Origin: Roseovarius sp. MMSF_3281
GTDB lineage: Bacteria > Pseudomonadota > Alphaproteobacteria > Rhodobacterales > Rhodobacteraceae
DNA length: 64,000 nucleotides
Reading direction: 5' to 3'
Assembly: GCF_030733685.1 (NCBI RefSeq)
Contig: NZ_JASHIM010000002.1
Coordinates: 423,490-487,489 of the forward strand
Below, piece by piece: positions 25,068 to 33,202 of the stretch (its first letter is position 1; each line of letters starts with the position of its first letter). Both the position numbers and the translations under genes were made by a program. Under the pieces are notes generated by a model that was given only the letters and a program-made list of their open reading frames with translations, searched no databases and was not told the DNA's origin.

Positions 25068-26276
25068 ATGACTGCACGTCCTGAGATGTATCGTTTCCAC
25101 AACGGCGAAAAGGCCCCGCTGCCCTTTGCCGAGGTCGAGTACGAGGCGCGGCTGAAGGGGCTGCGCGCGCGAATGGATGAGGCCGGTGTGCAAGCGGCGG
25201 TTTTCACCTCGATGCACAATATCGCCTATTACAGCGGGTTCCTCTATTGCTCTTTCGGGCGGCCCTATGGGCTTGTGGTGACCGAAAGCGAAAGCGTGAC
25301 GATCAGCGCGGGCATCGACGCGGGCCAACCTTGGCGGCGCTGCCATGGCGACAACATCACCTATACCGACTGGCAGCGCGATAATTTCTGGCGCGCGATC
25401 CTGTCGGTGACGGGCGAGGGGCGCGTCGTGGGGTATGAGGGCGATCACCTGACCCTGCAACAGCGCGACAAGCTTGAGGATTTCCTGCAGCCCCTGACAA
25501 TGGTGGACATCGCCCCCACCACGATGCGCCAGCGGATGCATAAATCCCCCGCCGAACTTGTGTTGATCCGCGAAGCGGCGCGGGTGGCCGATGTGGGCGG
25601 TTATGCCATCCGCGAGGCCGTCAAGGAAGGCGCGCGCGAGATCGACGTGGCCATGGCCGGGCGCGATGCAATGGAGTGGGAGATCGCCAAATCCTTCCCC
25701 GATGCCGAATACCGCGATACTTGGGTCTGGGTCCAATCGGGGCTGAACACCGATGGCGCGCATAACCCCGTGACGGCGCGGCAATTGCAACGCGGTGATA
25801 TCCTGAGCCTCAACACCTTCCCGATGATCTCGGGCTATTACACGGCGCTTGAGCGCACGATGTTTATGGGCGAGGTGGACGAGGCCAGCCTGAAAATCTG
25901 GGAGGCCAACGTGGCCGCACATGAATATGGGATGAGCCTTCTGAAACCCGGGGCAGGCTGTGCTGAGGTGACCCACAAGATCAACGATTTCTTCGCTGAG
26001 CGGGACCTGCTGCAATACCGGACCTTTGGTTATGGGCACTCCTTCGGGGTGCTGTCGCATTATTATGGCCGCGAGGCGGGGCTGGAACTGCGCGAGGATA
26101 TCGACACGGTGCTTGAGCCGGGCATGGTGATCTCGATGGAGCCGATGCTGACCATTGGCGAGGGGCAGCCGGGTGCGGGCGGCTACCGCGAACACGATAT
26201 CCTGATCATCACCGAGGATGGCAACGAGAACATCACCGGCTATCCCTATGGGCCGGAGTTCAACGTGGTGGGCTAA
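25068..26276 (+). CDS. Creatinase (creatine amidinohydrolase, M24 fold)
   Basis: This 402-residue protein hydrolyses creatine to sarcosine and urea. It uses the pita-bread fold of M24 aminopeptidases without the metal ligands. The resemblance to Pseudomonas creatinase as I remember it is close throughout: N-Y-or-A-Y-Y-S-x-F-L-Y-C-S-F-G-R-P-Y, Q-P-W-R-R, Y-T-D-W-Q-R-D-N, S-G-x-N-T-D-G-A-H-N-P-V-T (with the catalytic His) and Q-Y-R-T-F-G-Y-G-H-S-F-G. GAAGGAGGG lies 5 bases before the ATG at 25068. No creatininase, sarcosine oxidase or urease genes are in the window. It has its own terminator. Confidence 0.93.
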   Translation: MTARPEMYRFHNGEKAPLPFAEVEYEARLKGLRARMDEAGVQAAVFTSMHNIAYYSGFLYCSFGRPYGLVVTESESVTISAGIDAGQPWRRCHGDNITYTDWQRDNFWRAILSVTGEGRVVGYEGDHLTLQQRDKLEDFLQPLTMVDIAPTTMRQRMHKSPAELVLIREAARVADVGGYAIREAVKEGAREIDVAMAGRDAMEWEIAKSFPDAEYRDTWVWVQSGLNTDGAHNPVTARQLQRGDILSLNTFPMISGYYTALERTMFMGEVDEASLKIWEANVAAHEYGMSLLKPGAGCAEVTHKINDFFAERDLLQYRTFGYGHSFGVLSHYYGREAGLELREDIDTVLEPGMVISMEPMLTIGEGQPGAGGYREHDILIITEDGNENITGYPYGPEFNVVG

Positions 26277-26299
26277 GCCAGATCCGCAGAACGCAGCGG

Positions 26300-26326
26300 A
26301 AGGGCGGCCACCGGGGCGCCCTTTTT
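26300..26326 (+). terminator. Rho-independent terminator after creatinase
   Basis: AAGGGCG and CGCCCTT form a stem around a 10-base loop, followed by TTTTT on the plus strand. It lies 23 bases after the creatinase stop and is one of few classic T-run terminators of the window. Confidence 0.8.
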
Positions 26327-26397
26327 GCATGGATCGTCATTGCCCTGCGAACGCCTGCCGCTTATGCAGAGGGAAGCGCAGATGAAAAGGACAGGCC

Positions 26398-26664
26398 ATG
26401 CTGGCATTCCTGCGATTGGTGGTTTTCGGTTTCCTGATCCTGTCGGTGATCTATGTCATCGTTTCGTTCTGGTCGCGCGCGGTGCGGCGGCGCAAACTGG
26501 AGCAGGAATGGAACGATACGGGGCGCCCCGGTGACAAGGAAACCTATATCACCCGAGGCATGGCGCAATATGAGCGATCCTTGCGCCGCAAGCTGATCGC
26601 GCTCATCTACGTGGTGCCGGTTGTGGTGATCGGCATGATTATCTATGTGACGAATTTCATGTGA
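26398..26664 (+). CDS. Small two-helix membrane protein
   Basis: This is an 88-residue protein with one hydrophobic helix at residues 3-25 (L-R-L-V-V-F-G-F-L-I-L-S-V-I-Y-V-I-V) and another at 65-88 (L-I-A-L-I-Y-V-V-P-V-V-V-I-G-M-I-I-Y). The middle is charged (R-R-R-K-L-E-Q-E-W) and faces the cytoplasm by the positive-inside rule. No family is recognised beyond small membrane proteins that sit next to DUF1523 genes. It lies 11 bases before the DUF1523 gene, so the two are probably co-transcribed. Confidence 0.7.
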   Translation: MLAFLRLVVFGFLILSVIYVIVSFWSRAVRRRKLEQEWNDTGRPGDKETYITRGMAQYERSLRRKLIALIYVVPVVVIGMIIYVTNFM

Positions 26665-26675
26665 AGGGGCTTGTG

Positions 26676-27251
26676 ATGGTTTATGTCAAATGGGCGTTCT
26701 GGGGGCTGTTCTGGGCGGTCGTGGTGGGGTTCTTGCACTACACCTTGCCGCAGCGCGATATCGTGCGGATCGTGAACACCTACGAAGAACGCCAGGACGT
26801 GACCGGCTGGACCAAGGTGTTCTGGGCGGCGTCGGACCAGTCACAAGAACGCCTGCAAAGCTGGGACGTGCAGTTCATTCAGGCGATCGACCCGGATGGC
26901 GACCCGATGGTCTATCGCAACGAGGACACCGGCTGGGGCTGGCCGCCCTATTTCAAGTTCGACACGGCGAACCTTTATACCGATGCCAGCGATGCGGTCT
27001 CAAGCAAGGCTGAACCCGAGTGGTATGCCGTCACCCACTATGGTTGGCGCAACGAGTTCCTGTCGATCTTTCCCAATGCGGTTGGCATCAAGCAGGTCAC
27101 CGGCCCCGATGCGCGGCTTATCCCGTGGTTCAACATTATCGTTCTGACGATCCTTGCGGCCTTCGCCTGGGGCATCTGGGCGCGCTGGAGGCGGTTCAAA
27201 AGGAACAAGATCGAACCCAAGGTCGACGAATGGACCGACGGCTGGGAGTGA
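26676..27251 (+). CDS. DUF1523 membrane-anchored protein
   Basis: This 191-residue protein has an N-terminal membrane helix (W-A-F-W-G-L-F-W-A-V-V-V-G-F), a periplasmic domain with I-V-R-I-V-N-T-Y-E-E-R and D-P-D-G-D-P-M-V-Y-R-N-E-D-T-G-W-G-W-P-P-Y-F-K-F, and a second helix near residue 155 followed by a basic and acidic tail. These are DUF1523 hallmarks; function unknown. I choose the ATG at 26676, which has AAGGGG 6 bases upstream, over the in-frame GTG at 26661 that overlaps the preceding stop. Confidence 0.8.
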   Translation: MVYVKWAFWGLFWAVVVGFLHYTLPQRDIVRIVNTYEERQDVTGWTKVFWAASDQSQERLQSWDVQFIQAIDPDGDPMVYRNEDTGWGWPPYFKFDTANLYTDASDAVSSKAEPEWYAVTHYGWRNEFLSIFPNAVGIKQVTGPDARLIPWFNIIVLTILAAFAWGIWARWRRFKRNKIEPKVDEWTDGWE

Positions 27252-27265
27252 CGCGCTCGATCCGT

Positions 27266-27457
27266 CTTCTTCTGGCGCTAAATATCCCGGGGGTTTGGGG
27301 GCAGCGCCCCCAAGGCCTGCGTGGCCCGAACGCATTCCAAACTGCGCGCCTGCGGCGCGCCGGATAAGCGCGCTGTCGCGCGCCGTTAGGGGCTTTGCCC
27401 CAGTTTGAAAATCAGAGGATTTTCAAACTTCCCCAGGATATTTCGGGCCAGAAGAAG
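27266..27457. repeat. REP-like element with 27-base inverted ends and nested hairpins
   Basis: The left end (27266-27292, beginning CTTCTTCTGGC) and the right end (27431-27457, ending GCCAGAAGAAG) are inverted repeats matching at 24 of 27 positions. Between them are further stems: TTGGGGGC/GCCCCCAA (27295-27313), GGGGC-TTT-GCCCC (27389-27401) and a perfect 11-bp stem GTTTGAAAATC/GATTTTCAAAC (27403-27428). The element fills the convergent gap between DUF1523 and soeC. It probably acts as a two-way terminator, and its build resembles dispersed REP/BIME-type elements. Confidence 0.7.
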
Positions 27458-27475
27458 CCCGTGTCCGGGATATTG

Positions 27476-28348
27476 TTACCGTTTGCCGTAGTAGAGGCCT
27501 ACCACGTGTTCGGCCTCGGCGAAGAACAGCCAGCGCGAGGCGGCGATCCCTGTCAGGTGGCTGAGCACGGCCAGCAGGGCAAAGACGTGGTTGAAGGGCA
27601 GCGCCAGCAGGGCGAAGGGCAGGGCATAGCCCAGCACGAGCGCAATGAGGCGCAGTTTCATCGCGTGTTTGCGGCCCACCACGTGGACGAATTCGCGCAG
27701 GAGGTAGTTTGTGCCGGTATGGGGCGGCTCGAAGGCGCGGACTTGACCGGGTTTGCCGAGGCCGGTGGCTGTGGCGAGGTTCGTGCCGCTGCCCGCAAGC
27801 GCGCCATCGCCGCGTTGCCACCAGATGACCTGCACCACCGCAGCCAATAGCAAAAGCACCAGTGCGGCAGTGACTTCACCGGACAGAATCGCGCCGCCGG
27901 TTATGGCGAGGGTCAGGAACAGCACCGGGGTCAGTGGCGTCTGCCAGCGCGGCACGGTTTTCATTTGGGCGTAGATCATCGAGGTGGTGTAGACGGTCAG
28001 TAGCGAGAGCGCCGCGCCGATCCAGCCCAGCAGCGCCCAGCGTTCCCCAAAGAACACCAACCCTGCGCCGTAGAGGCCCATAACGACGAGCGCGGCGACA
28101 CTGGTGCAAGCTTCGCGGCTGAGCCAGCTTGAGCGCCACTGCGTGAAGGCCTTGATCGCGCGTTCGGGGTGGCCGAGGTGAAAGGTGGAGGCCAGAAGCC
28201 CGCCGACGGCCAGTGCATAGGCGATGGCAAAGAAGGCGAAGGCGGTCCAGCCGGTGACGGCGGGAAAGCCAAGCCCGAGCCAGAACAGCAGGCCAAAGCC
28301 CAGACCGGACAGCGTCGTGAAGATGATGACGGAGGGTGCGGGATGCAT
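27476..28348 (-). CDS. soeC: Sulfite dehydrogenase membrane anchor SoeC (DmsC-like)
   Basis: This is a 290-residue integral membrane protein with about eight hydrophobic helices, of the DmsC/NrfD-type anchor group. It fixes the SoeAB dimer to the cytoplasmic side of the membrane and passes electrons to quinone. H-L-G-H-P-E-R-A-I-K-A-F near residue 57 is the family signature. The soeB stop and soeC start meet at the same base (28348), so translation is coupled. It is last in the minus-strand run tauR-xsc-pta-soeA-soeB-soeC. DmsC of DMSO reductase is the alternative family call; context decides for Soe. Confidence 0.85.
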   Translation of the reverse strand: MHPAPSVIIFTTLSGLGFGLLFWLGLGFPAVTGWTAFAFFAIAYALAVGGLLASTFHLGHPERAIKAFTQWRSSWLSREACTSVAALVVMGLYGAGLVFFGERWALLGWIGAALSLLTVYTTSMIYAQMKTVPRWQTPLTPVLFLTLAITGGAILSGEVTAALVLLLLAAVVQVIWWQRGDGALAGSGTNLATATGLGKPGQVRAFEPPHTGTNYLLREFVHVVGRKHAMKLRLIALVLGYALPFALLALPFNHVFALLAVLSHLTGIAASRWLFFAEAEHVVGLYYGKR

Positions 28349-29127
28349 CAGAGCTTCTCCAATGTCTTGTCGAGCCAGCCGAGGAAGCCCTTGGGGCTGT
28401 CGGCGACGGGATTGAGGTAGGGGGCCAGAACGTCGATCTCGCTGTCCTCGGGGGCCGCAGTACGATCCAGTTCATCCTTGGGCCGGGGCGGCAGGTATTG
28501 GTTCACCGGCTTGGTGCCCTGTTCCGGCATCAGGTCCATGCCGCCGCGTTCGGCCACAAGTTGGCTGACCTCGCTGTCGGGGTCGCCCAGATCGCCGAAA
28601 TGCCGGGCCCCTGCGGGGCAGGTGCGCACGCAGGCGGGCACCTGGTCCACCTCGGGCAGGTTGTCGTTATAGATGCGGTCGACGCAGAGGGTGCATTTCT
28701 TCATCACGCCTTCGGCGGCGTCCATTTCCCGCGCGCCATAGGGGCAGGCCCAGGCGCAAAGCCCACAGCCGATGCAATCGGTCTCGTTCACCAGAACGAT
28801 ACCGTCCTCGGTGCGCTTGTAGCTGGCCCCGGTGGGGCAGACGGTGACGCAGGGGGCGTCTTCGCAATGCAGGCAGGATTTGGGGAAGTGGATGAGTTGC
28901 GCGGCGCCTTCCTCGGGTTGCACTTCGTAGGAATGCACGCGGTTGAGGAAGGTGCCCGTCGGATCGGCGCCATAGGGGTCTTGATCCGAGAGGGGCGCAC
29001 CGTAGTTTTCGGTGTTCCAGCCTTTGCAGGAGACCACGCAGGCGTGACAGCCGACACAGGTATCAAGGTCGATCACCAGCCCCAGTTTGCGGTCGGTTTT
29101 TTCGGGAAGCGTTGTCATGCGCAGCAC
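28348..29127 (-). CDS. soeB: Sulfite dehydrogenase iron-sulfur subunit SoeB
   Basis: This is a 259-residue electron-transfer subunit with four [4Fe-4S] motifs: C-V-G-C-H-A-C-V-V-S-C near residue 20, C-L-H-C-E-D-A-P-C-V-T-V-C-P near residue 81, C-I-G-C-G-L-C-A-W-A-C-P near residue 113, and C-T-L-C paired with C-V-R-T-C-P-A-G-A-R near residues 140 and 162. No signal peptide is present, fitting a cytoplasmic enzyme. It carries electrons from the molybdenum subunit SoeA to SoeC. The gene lies 52 bases after soeA. Confidence 0.9.
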   Translation of the reverse strand: MLRMTTLPEKTDRKLGLVIDLDTCVGCHACVVSCKGWNTENYGAPLSDQDPYGADPTGTFLNRVHSYEVQPEEGAAQLIHFPKSCLHCEDAPCVTVCPTGASYKRTEDGIVLVNETDCIGCGLCAWACPYGAREMDAAEGVMKKCTLCVDRIYNDNLPEVDQVPACVRTCPAGARHFGDLGDPDSEVSQLVAERGGMDLMPEQGTKPVNQYLPPRPKDELDRTAAPEDSEIDVLAPYLNPVADSPKGFLGWLDKTLEKL

Positions 29128-29179
29128 TCCTCAGTGAATTGCGGCCCGGTTGCGGCGGAGAGTGTTTGGATGGTGTCGC

Positions 29180-32008
29180 TCATTTGCCCACCTTCCATTC
29201 AAGGTGATCGGGGCCTTGGCCCACGGGTGACTTGATCGGATCGAACCCTGGTTGCGCCTCGGCGGGGGCTTCTGCCTTTTCGATTTTGACCCGCAGGTCG
29301 AACCATGCGGCCTGCCCGGTCACCGGGTCGGAATTGGCCCAGCGCAGGCCATCCCCCTTGGGCGGCAGAAGTTCGTGAATGAGGTGGTTGAGCAGGAAGC
29401 CCTTGGTCGCCTCGGGCGCGTCCTTGTCGAGCGCCCAGGCGCCCTTGCGCTTGCCGATGGCGTTCCATGTCCAGACGGTGTTTTCATTGAGCGCGGCCAT
29501 GTGGGCCACCGGCACGGTGATCTCACCATGGGCCGAGGTCACGCGCGCCCAATCGCCTTCGGCAAAGCCATGCTTTTGCCAGATATTGGTCGGCAGGTAG
29601 AGCGGGTTGTGCCCGTGGATTTGCCGCAGCCATGCGTTTTGCGTGCCCCATGAATGGTACATGGCCATGGGCCGTTGGGTGAGGGCGTGAACATCGAATT
29701 CCTCGGTGTCGACGCCGGTGTCCTCAAAGGGCGCGTACCAGATCGGCAGCGGATCGAGCGTTTCCTTGATCCGTTCGCGCAGGTGGTCGGGCGGTTGCCG
29801 GTCACCATGCCCTTCGGCGGCCAGTTGGAAGCGGCGCAGGGGTTCGGCGTAAAGGTCGAAGATATAGTGTTGCGGGCTGTCGAAGAGTCCAAGCTCTACC
29901 GCCCAGTCCTGATAGGCCTTGTTCCACGGTTTGTAATAGCTGGCATCCTCGGGGATGTGCTTGACCATGAAACCGCCGTTCTCGATGTAATGGTCGAGCT
30001 GCGCCTCGTTCGGGCCGCCGCGCCCATGGGTCAGGCCATCTTCGCCCATGCGCCATCCGGCCAGCGGGCCGATGCCCGGCTTGCGTTCGTGGTTGGTGAT
30101 GTAATCGCCGTAATCGGCGTATTTCTGGCTGCCGTCTTCGTTGACGAAACCGGGCAGGTTGAGGCGCGCGCCCAACTCGCACAGCACCGATTGGAAGCCG
30201 CGCACGTCGCGGTCCGGCTCAACCACCGGCCAGCGGATGGCGTCGGCGGCGGCATCCGCCTCGCAAATCGGGCGGTCGAGCAGCGAGATGCAATCGTGCC
30301 GTTCCAGGTAGGTGGTATCGGGGAAAATCAGGTCGGCATAGGCAACCATTTCCGAGCTATAGGCATCGGAATAGATGATATGCGGGATGACGTAATCGCC
30401 GTTTTCGTCGGTGTCGGTCAGCATGTCGATCACGCCGCGCGTGTTCATCGACGAGTTCCACGACATATTCGCCATGTACATGAAGAGCGTGTCGATCTTG
30501 TAAGGGTCGCCCGCGTGGGCGTTGGAGATCACCATGTGCATCAAGCCGTGGGCCGACATGGGGTTTTCCCATGTGAAGGCCTTGTCGATGCGGGCGGCGC
30601 TGCCATCGTCTTTCAACGCCAGATCGTCGGGGCCTTGGACAAAACCGAGGTGCGGGCCGTCCAGTGGCTTGCCCGGTGTCACGCCGCAATGCGGTTTGGG
30701 GTGGGCGCTGACGGGTTTGGGGTAGGGCGGTTTGAAGCGGAAACCGCCCGGAACCTCGACCGTGCCCAGCAGGATTTGCAGCAGGTGCAGCGACCGGCAG
30801 GTTTGAAAGCCGTTGGAGTGGGCGGAAATCCCGCGCATCGAATGGAAGCTGACCGGGCGGCCCGTCATGGTCTTGTGGGTCTCGCCGCGGAAATCCGTCC
30901 ATTCGTGATCCAGCTCGAAGGCCTCGTCAAAGGCGACGCGGGCCAGTTCGGCGGCGATGGCGCGAATTTTCGCAGGTTTTATGCCGCATTTCTCGGCCAC
31001 GGCCTCGGGGGCGTATTGATCGTCAAGGTAGCGCTCGGCGATCAGGTGCATCACGGGTTTATGGGTAATGCCCGCCTTGCGGTGACTGGCCGACAGGTCG
31101 GGCTGCACGCCGGGTTGATCAAAGGGCGTCAGCTTGCCTGTCTTGCGGTCGATGACCAGCGTCTTGCCGTCGTCATCGCGCAGCAACAGCCCGTGTTCGG
31201 GCGAATCCGGGTCCATGTTCACAAGGCAGGGCGCATTGGTGAAACGCGCGAGGTAGTCCAGATCAATCCGGCCCGCCTTGAGCAATTCGTGGATCAGCGA
31301 CAGAATGAACAACCCATCGGTGCCCGGCGTGATGCCGACCCAATCGTCGGCCACGGCGTTATAGCCCGAACGAATGGGGTTCACCCCGATCACACGCGCG
31401 CCGCGTTCCTTGATCTTGCCGATGCCCATCTTGATGGGGTTGGAATCGTGATCCTCGGCCACGCCGAAAATCATGAACAGCTTGGTATAATCCCAATCGG
31501 GTTGCCCGAATTCCCAAAAGGCGCCGCCCATGGTGTAGATGCCCGCCGCCGCCATGTTCACGGAACAAAAGCCGCCGTGGGCTGCGTAGTTGGGGGTGCC
31601 GAAGTTTTGGGCCCAGAAGCTGGTGAAGCTTTGCGATTGATCGCGGCCCGTGAAAAAGGCCAGCTTTTCGGGGTTCTTTTCGCGGACGGGGGCCAGCCAT
31701 TCGGTGGCAAGGCCGAGTGCTTCGTCCCACGAAATCTCCTCGAACTCGCCCGAGCCGCGGGGGCCGACGCGTTTCAGGGGCGCACGCAGGCGCGACGGCG
31801 CGTTGTGCTGCATGATCCCGGCGCTGCCCTTGGCACATAGCACGCCCTTGTTCACCGGGTGATCGCGGTTGCCCTCGATATAGGCGACCTTGCCGTCCTT
31901 CATGTGCACATTGATGCCGCAGCGGCAGGCGCACATGTAGCAGGTTGTCTTGCGCACCTCGTCCGAGACCTTGGGCGAGGTGTTGATCTTCGGTTGGTGA
32001 AGCGTCAT
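29180..32008 (-). CDS. soeA: Sulfite dehydrogenase molybdopterin subunit SoeA
   Basis: This 942-residue member of the DMSO-reductase/CISM family oxidises sulfite to sulfate with Mo-bis-MGD. Cys23, Cys26, Cys30 and Cys58 bind the N-terminal [4Fe-4S] cluster. The molybdopterin contacts follow (S-F-T-S-F-W-A-Q-N-F, G-V-N-P-I-R-S-G-Y). The N-terminus has no twin-arginine signal, so the enzyme is cytoplasmic, as known for SoeABC. It follows xsc and pta, whose first step releases sulfite; this placement argues for Soe rather than DMSO or polysulfide reductase. A separate promoter may lie in the 166-base gap before it. Confidence 0.9.
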   Translation of the reverse strand: MTLHQPKINTSPKVSDEVRKTTCYMCACRCGINVHMKDGKVAYIEGNRDHPVNKGVLCAKGSAGIMQHNAPSRLRAPLKRVGPRGSGEFEEISWDEALGLATEWLAPVREKNPEKLAFFTGRDQSQSFTSFWAQNFGTPNYAAHGGFCSVNMAAAGIYTMGGAFWEFGQPDWDYTKLFMIFGVAEDHDSNPIKMGIGKIKERGARVIGVNPIRSGYNAVADDWVGITPGTDGLFILSLIHELLKAGRIDLDYLARFTNAPCLVNMDPDSPEHGLLLRDDDGKTLVIDRKTGKLTPFDQPGVQPDLSASHRKAGITHKPVMHLIAERYLDDQYAPEAVAEKCGIKPAKIRAIAAELARVAFDEAFELDHEWTDFRGETHKTMTGRPVSFHSMRGISAHSNGFQTCRSLHLLQILLGTVEVPGGFRFKPPYPKPVSAHPKPHCGVTPGKPLDGPHLGFVQGPDDLALKDDGSAARIDKAFTWENPMSAHGLMHMVISNAHAGDPYKIDTLFMYMANMSWNSSMNTRGVIDMLTDTDENGDYVIPHIIYSDAYSSEMVAYADLIFPDTTYLERHDCISLLDRPICEADAAADAIRWPVVEPDRDVRGFQSVLCELGARLNLPGFVNEDGSQKYADYGDYITNHERKPGIGPLAGWRMGEDGLTHGRGGPNEAQLDHYIENGGFMVKHIPEDASYYKPWNKAYQDWAVELGLFDSPQHYIFDLYAEPLRRFQLAAEGHGDRQPPDHLRERIKETLDPLPIWYAPFEDTGVDTEEFDVHALTQRPMAMYHSWGTQNAWLRQIHGHNPLYLPTNIWQKHGFAEGDWARVTSAHGEITVPVAHMAALNENTVWTWNAIGKRKGAWALDKDAPEATKGFLLNHLIHELLPPKGDGLRWANSDPVTGQAAWFDLRVKIEKAEAPAEAQPGFDPIKSPVGQGPDHLEWKVGK

Positions 32009-32174
32009 GCGCGTATCCCTGTTTTAATCCTGCGTCACGTTAGGGCAGATGCCCCATAGCCGCGACAGTTTTCTTCTTTTGTCATCTTTCCCGAACATTG
32101 ATGCCGGGGAAGCCGAAGCGGGGCAAAACATTGTTTCGTGGTTGCCCTGTTTCGTAGAAATTCATTGGCGGGGA

Positions 32175-33179
32175 CTAATCCATCGCCTGTAAGACCGTGA
32201 CAGCGATCATTTCGGTCACGTCCGCCGCGCTGCATCCACGCGAAAGGTCATTCGCGGGCTTTGCAAGGCCCTGCAAGATCGGGCCGATGGCGGCGTAACC
32301 GCCCAGGCGTTGGGTCATCTTGTAGCCAATGTTGCCCGCATCGAGGTTGGGAAAGATCATGATATTGGCCTGCCCCGCGATCTCGGATTCGGGGGCCTTG
32401 CTTGCTCCCACGGAGGGCACGAAGGCCGCGTCGAATTGCAACTCGCCGTCGGCGTGCAGGTCGGGGTGGGCCGCTTGCAGCTTGGCCAAGGCATCGGTGA
32501 CCTTGGTCACTTTCTCATGCCGGGCGCTGCCCTTGGTGGAGAACGACAAAAAGGCGAGCTTGGGTTCCTCGCGCATCAGTGACCGACAGGAACGGGCGGA
32601 GGCGGCGGCAATCTCGGCCAGTTCATCGGCCGATGGGTCGATCACCAGCCCGCTGTCGGAATACAGCATGGCCCGGCCGTGCGGCGTGGCCTGTTCCGGC
32701 GGGTACATCAGGAAAAAGCTTGAGATCATGGCGGCATCGGGTGCCTTGCCAATGACCTGAATGGCGGTGCGCACGACATCGGAGGTGGTGGCCACGGCCC
32801 CGCCGACGGTGCCGGTGGCATGGCCCGTGCGTACAAGCATGGCAGCATAGACCAATGGGGATTGCACAGCCGCCTGCGCGGCCTGCATATCTACACCCCT
32901 GTGCTTGCGCAGATCGAAAAACGCCTCGGCGAAGCTGTCGCTGAGGGGGCTGGTGGCAGGGTCATGAATGGTGAGGTGATCGCTGGCTTCGGCGCCTTGA
33001 TCGGCAAGGGCCTCTTCAACGGCCCCGGCATCCCCTACAAGGATGACATCGGCCAAACCGGCCTGAATGGCGGCAAGACCCCCTTGGACAACACGAGGGT
33101 CTGCACCTTCGCTTAGGGCAATGGTCGCACGATGGGCCGGGGGATCTGACAAAAGCAGATTGATCGGTGTCTTTGTCAT
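32175..33179 (-). CDS. pta: Phosphate acetyltransferase Pta (short form)
   Basis: It turns the acetyl phosphate made by Xsc into acetyl-CoA. It is a 334-residue single-domain enzyme with the PTA motifs S-E-G-A-D-P-R-V near residue 23, V-Y-A-A-M-L-V-R-T-G-H-A-T-G-T-V-G-G-A near 110 and, near the C-terminus, the D-A-G-N-I-G-Y-K segment. I start at the ATG 33179; a TTG at 33188 would add three residues. It lies 23 bases after xsc on the same strand, the standard xsc-pta arrangement of sulfonate degraders. Confidence 0.95.
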   Translation of the reverse strand: MTKTPINLLLSDPPAHRATIALSEGADPRVVQGGLAAIQAGLADVILVGDAGAVEEALADQGAEASDHLTIHDPATSPLSDSFAEAFFDLRKHRGVDMQAAQAAVQSPLVYAAMLVRTGHATGTVGGAVATTSDVVRTAIQVIGKAPDAAMISSFFLMYPPEQATPHGRAMLYSDSGLVIDPSADELAEIAAASARSCRSLMREEPKLAFLSFSTKGSARHEKVTKVTDALAKLQAAHPDLHADGELQFDAAFVPSVGASKAPESEIAGQANIMIFPNLDAGNIGYKMTQRLGGYAAIGPILQGLAKPANDLSRGCSAADVTEMIAVTVLQAMD

Positions 33180-33202
33180 CTCCCCCAAGCCCTTATCGTT
33201 GC

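Noticed and set aside
29654..31840. Very long plus-strand open frame (728 codons) opposite soeA
   Set aside because: It is antisense to the well-conserved SoeA, has no ribosome site or recognisable domains and an amino acid composition (G, A, V, H, R-rich) typical of the shadow frame of a GC-rich gene.
27476..32008. DMSO or polysulfide reductase instead of SoeABC
   Set aside because: No Tat signal on the molybdenum subunit and direct linkage to xsc and pta favour the cytoplasmic sulfite dehydrogenase.
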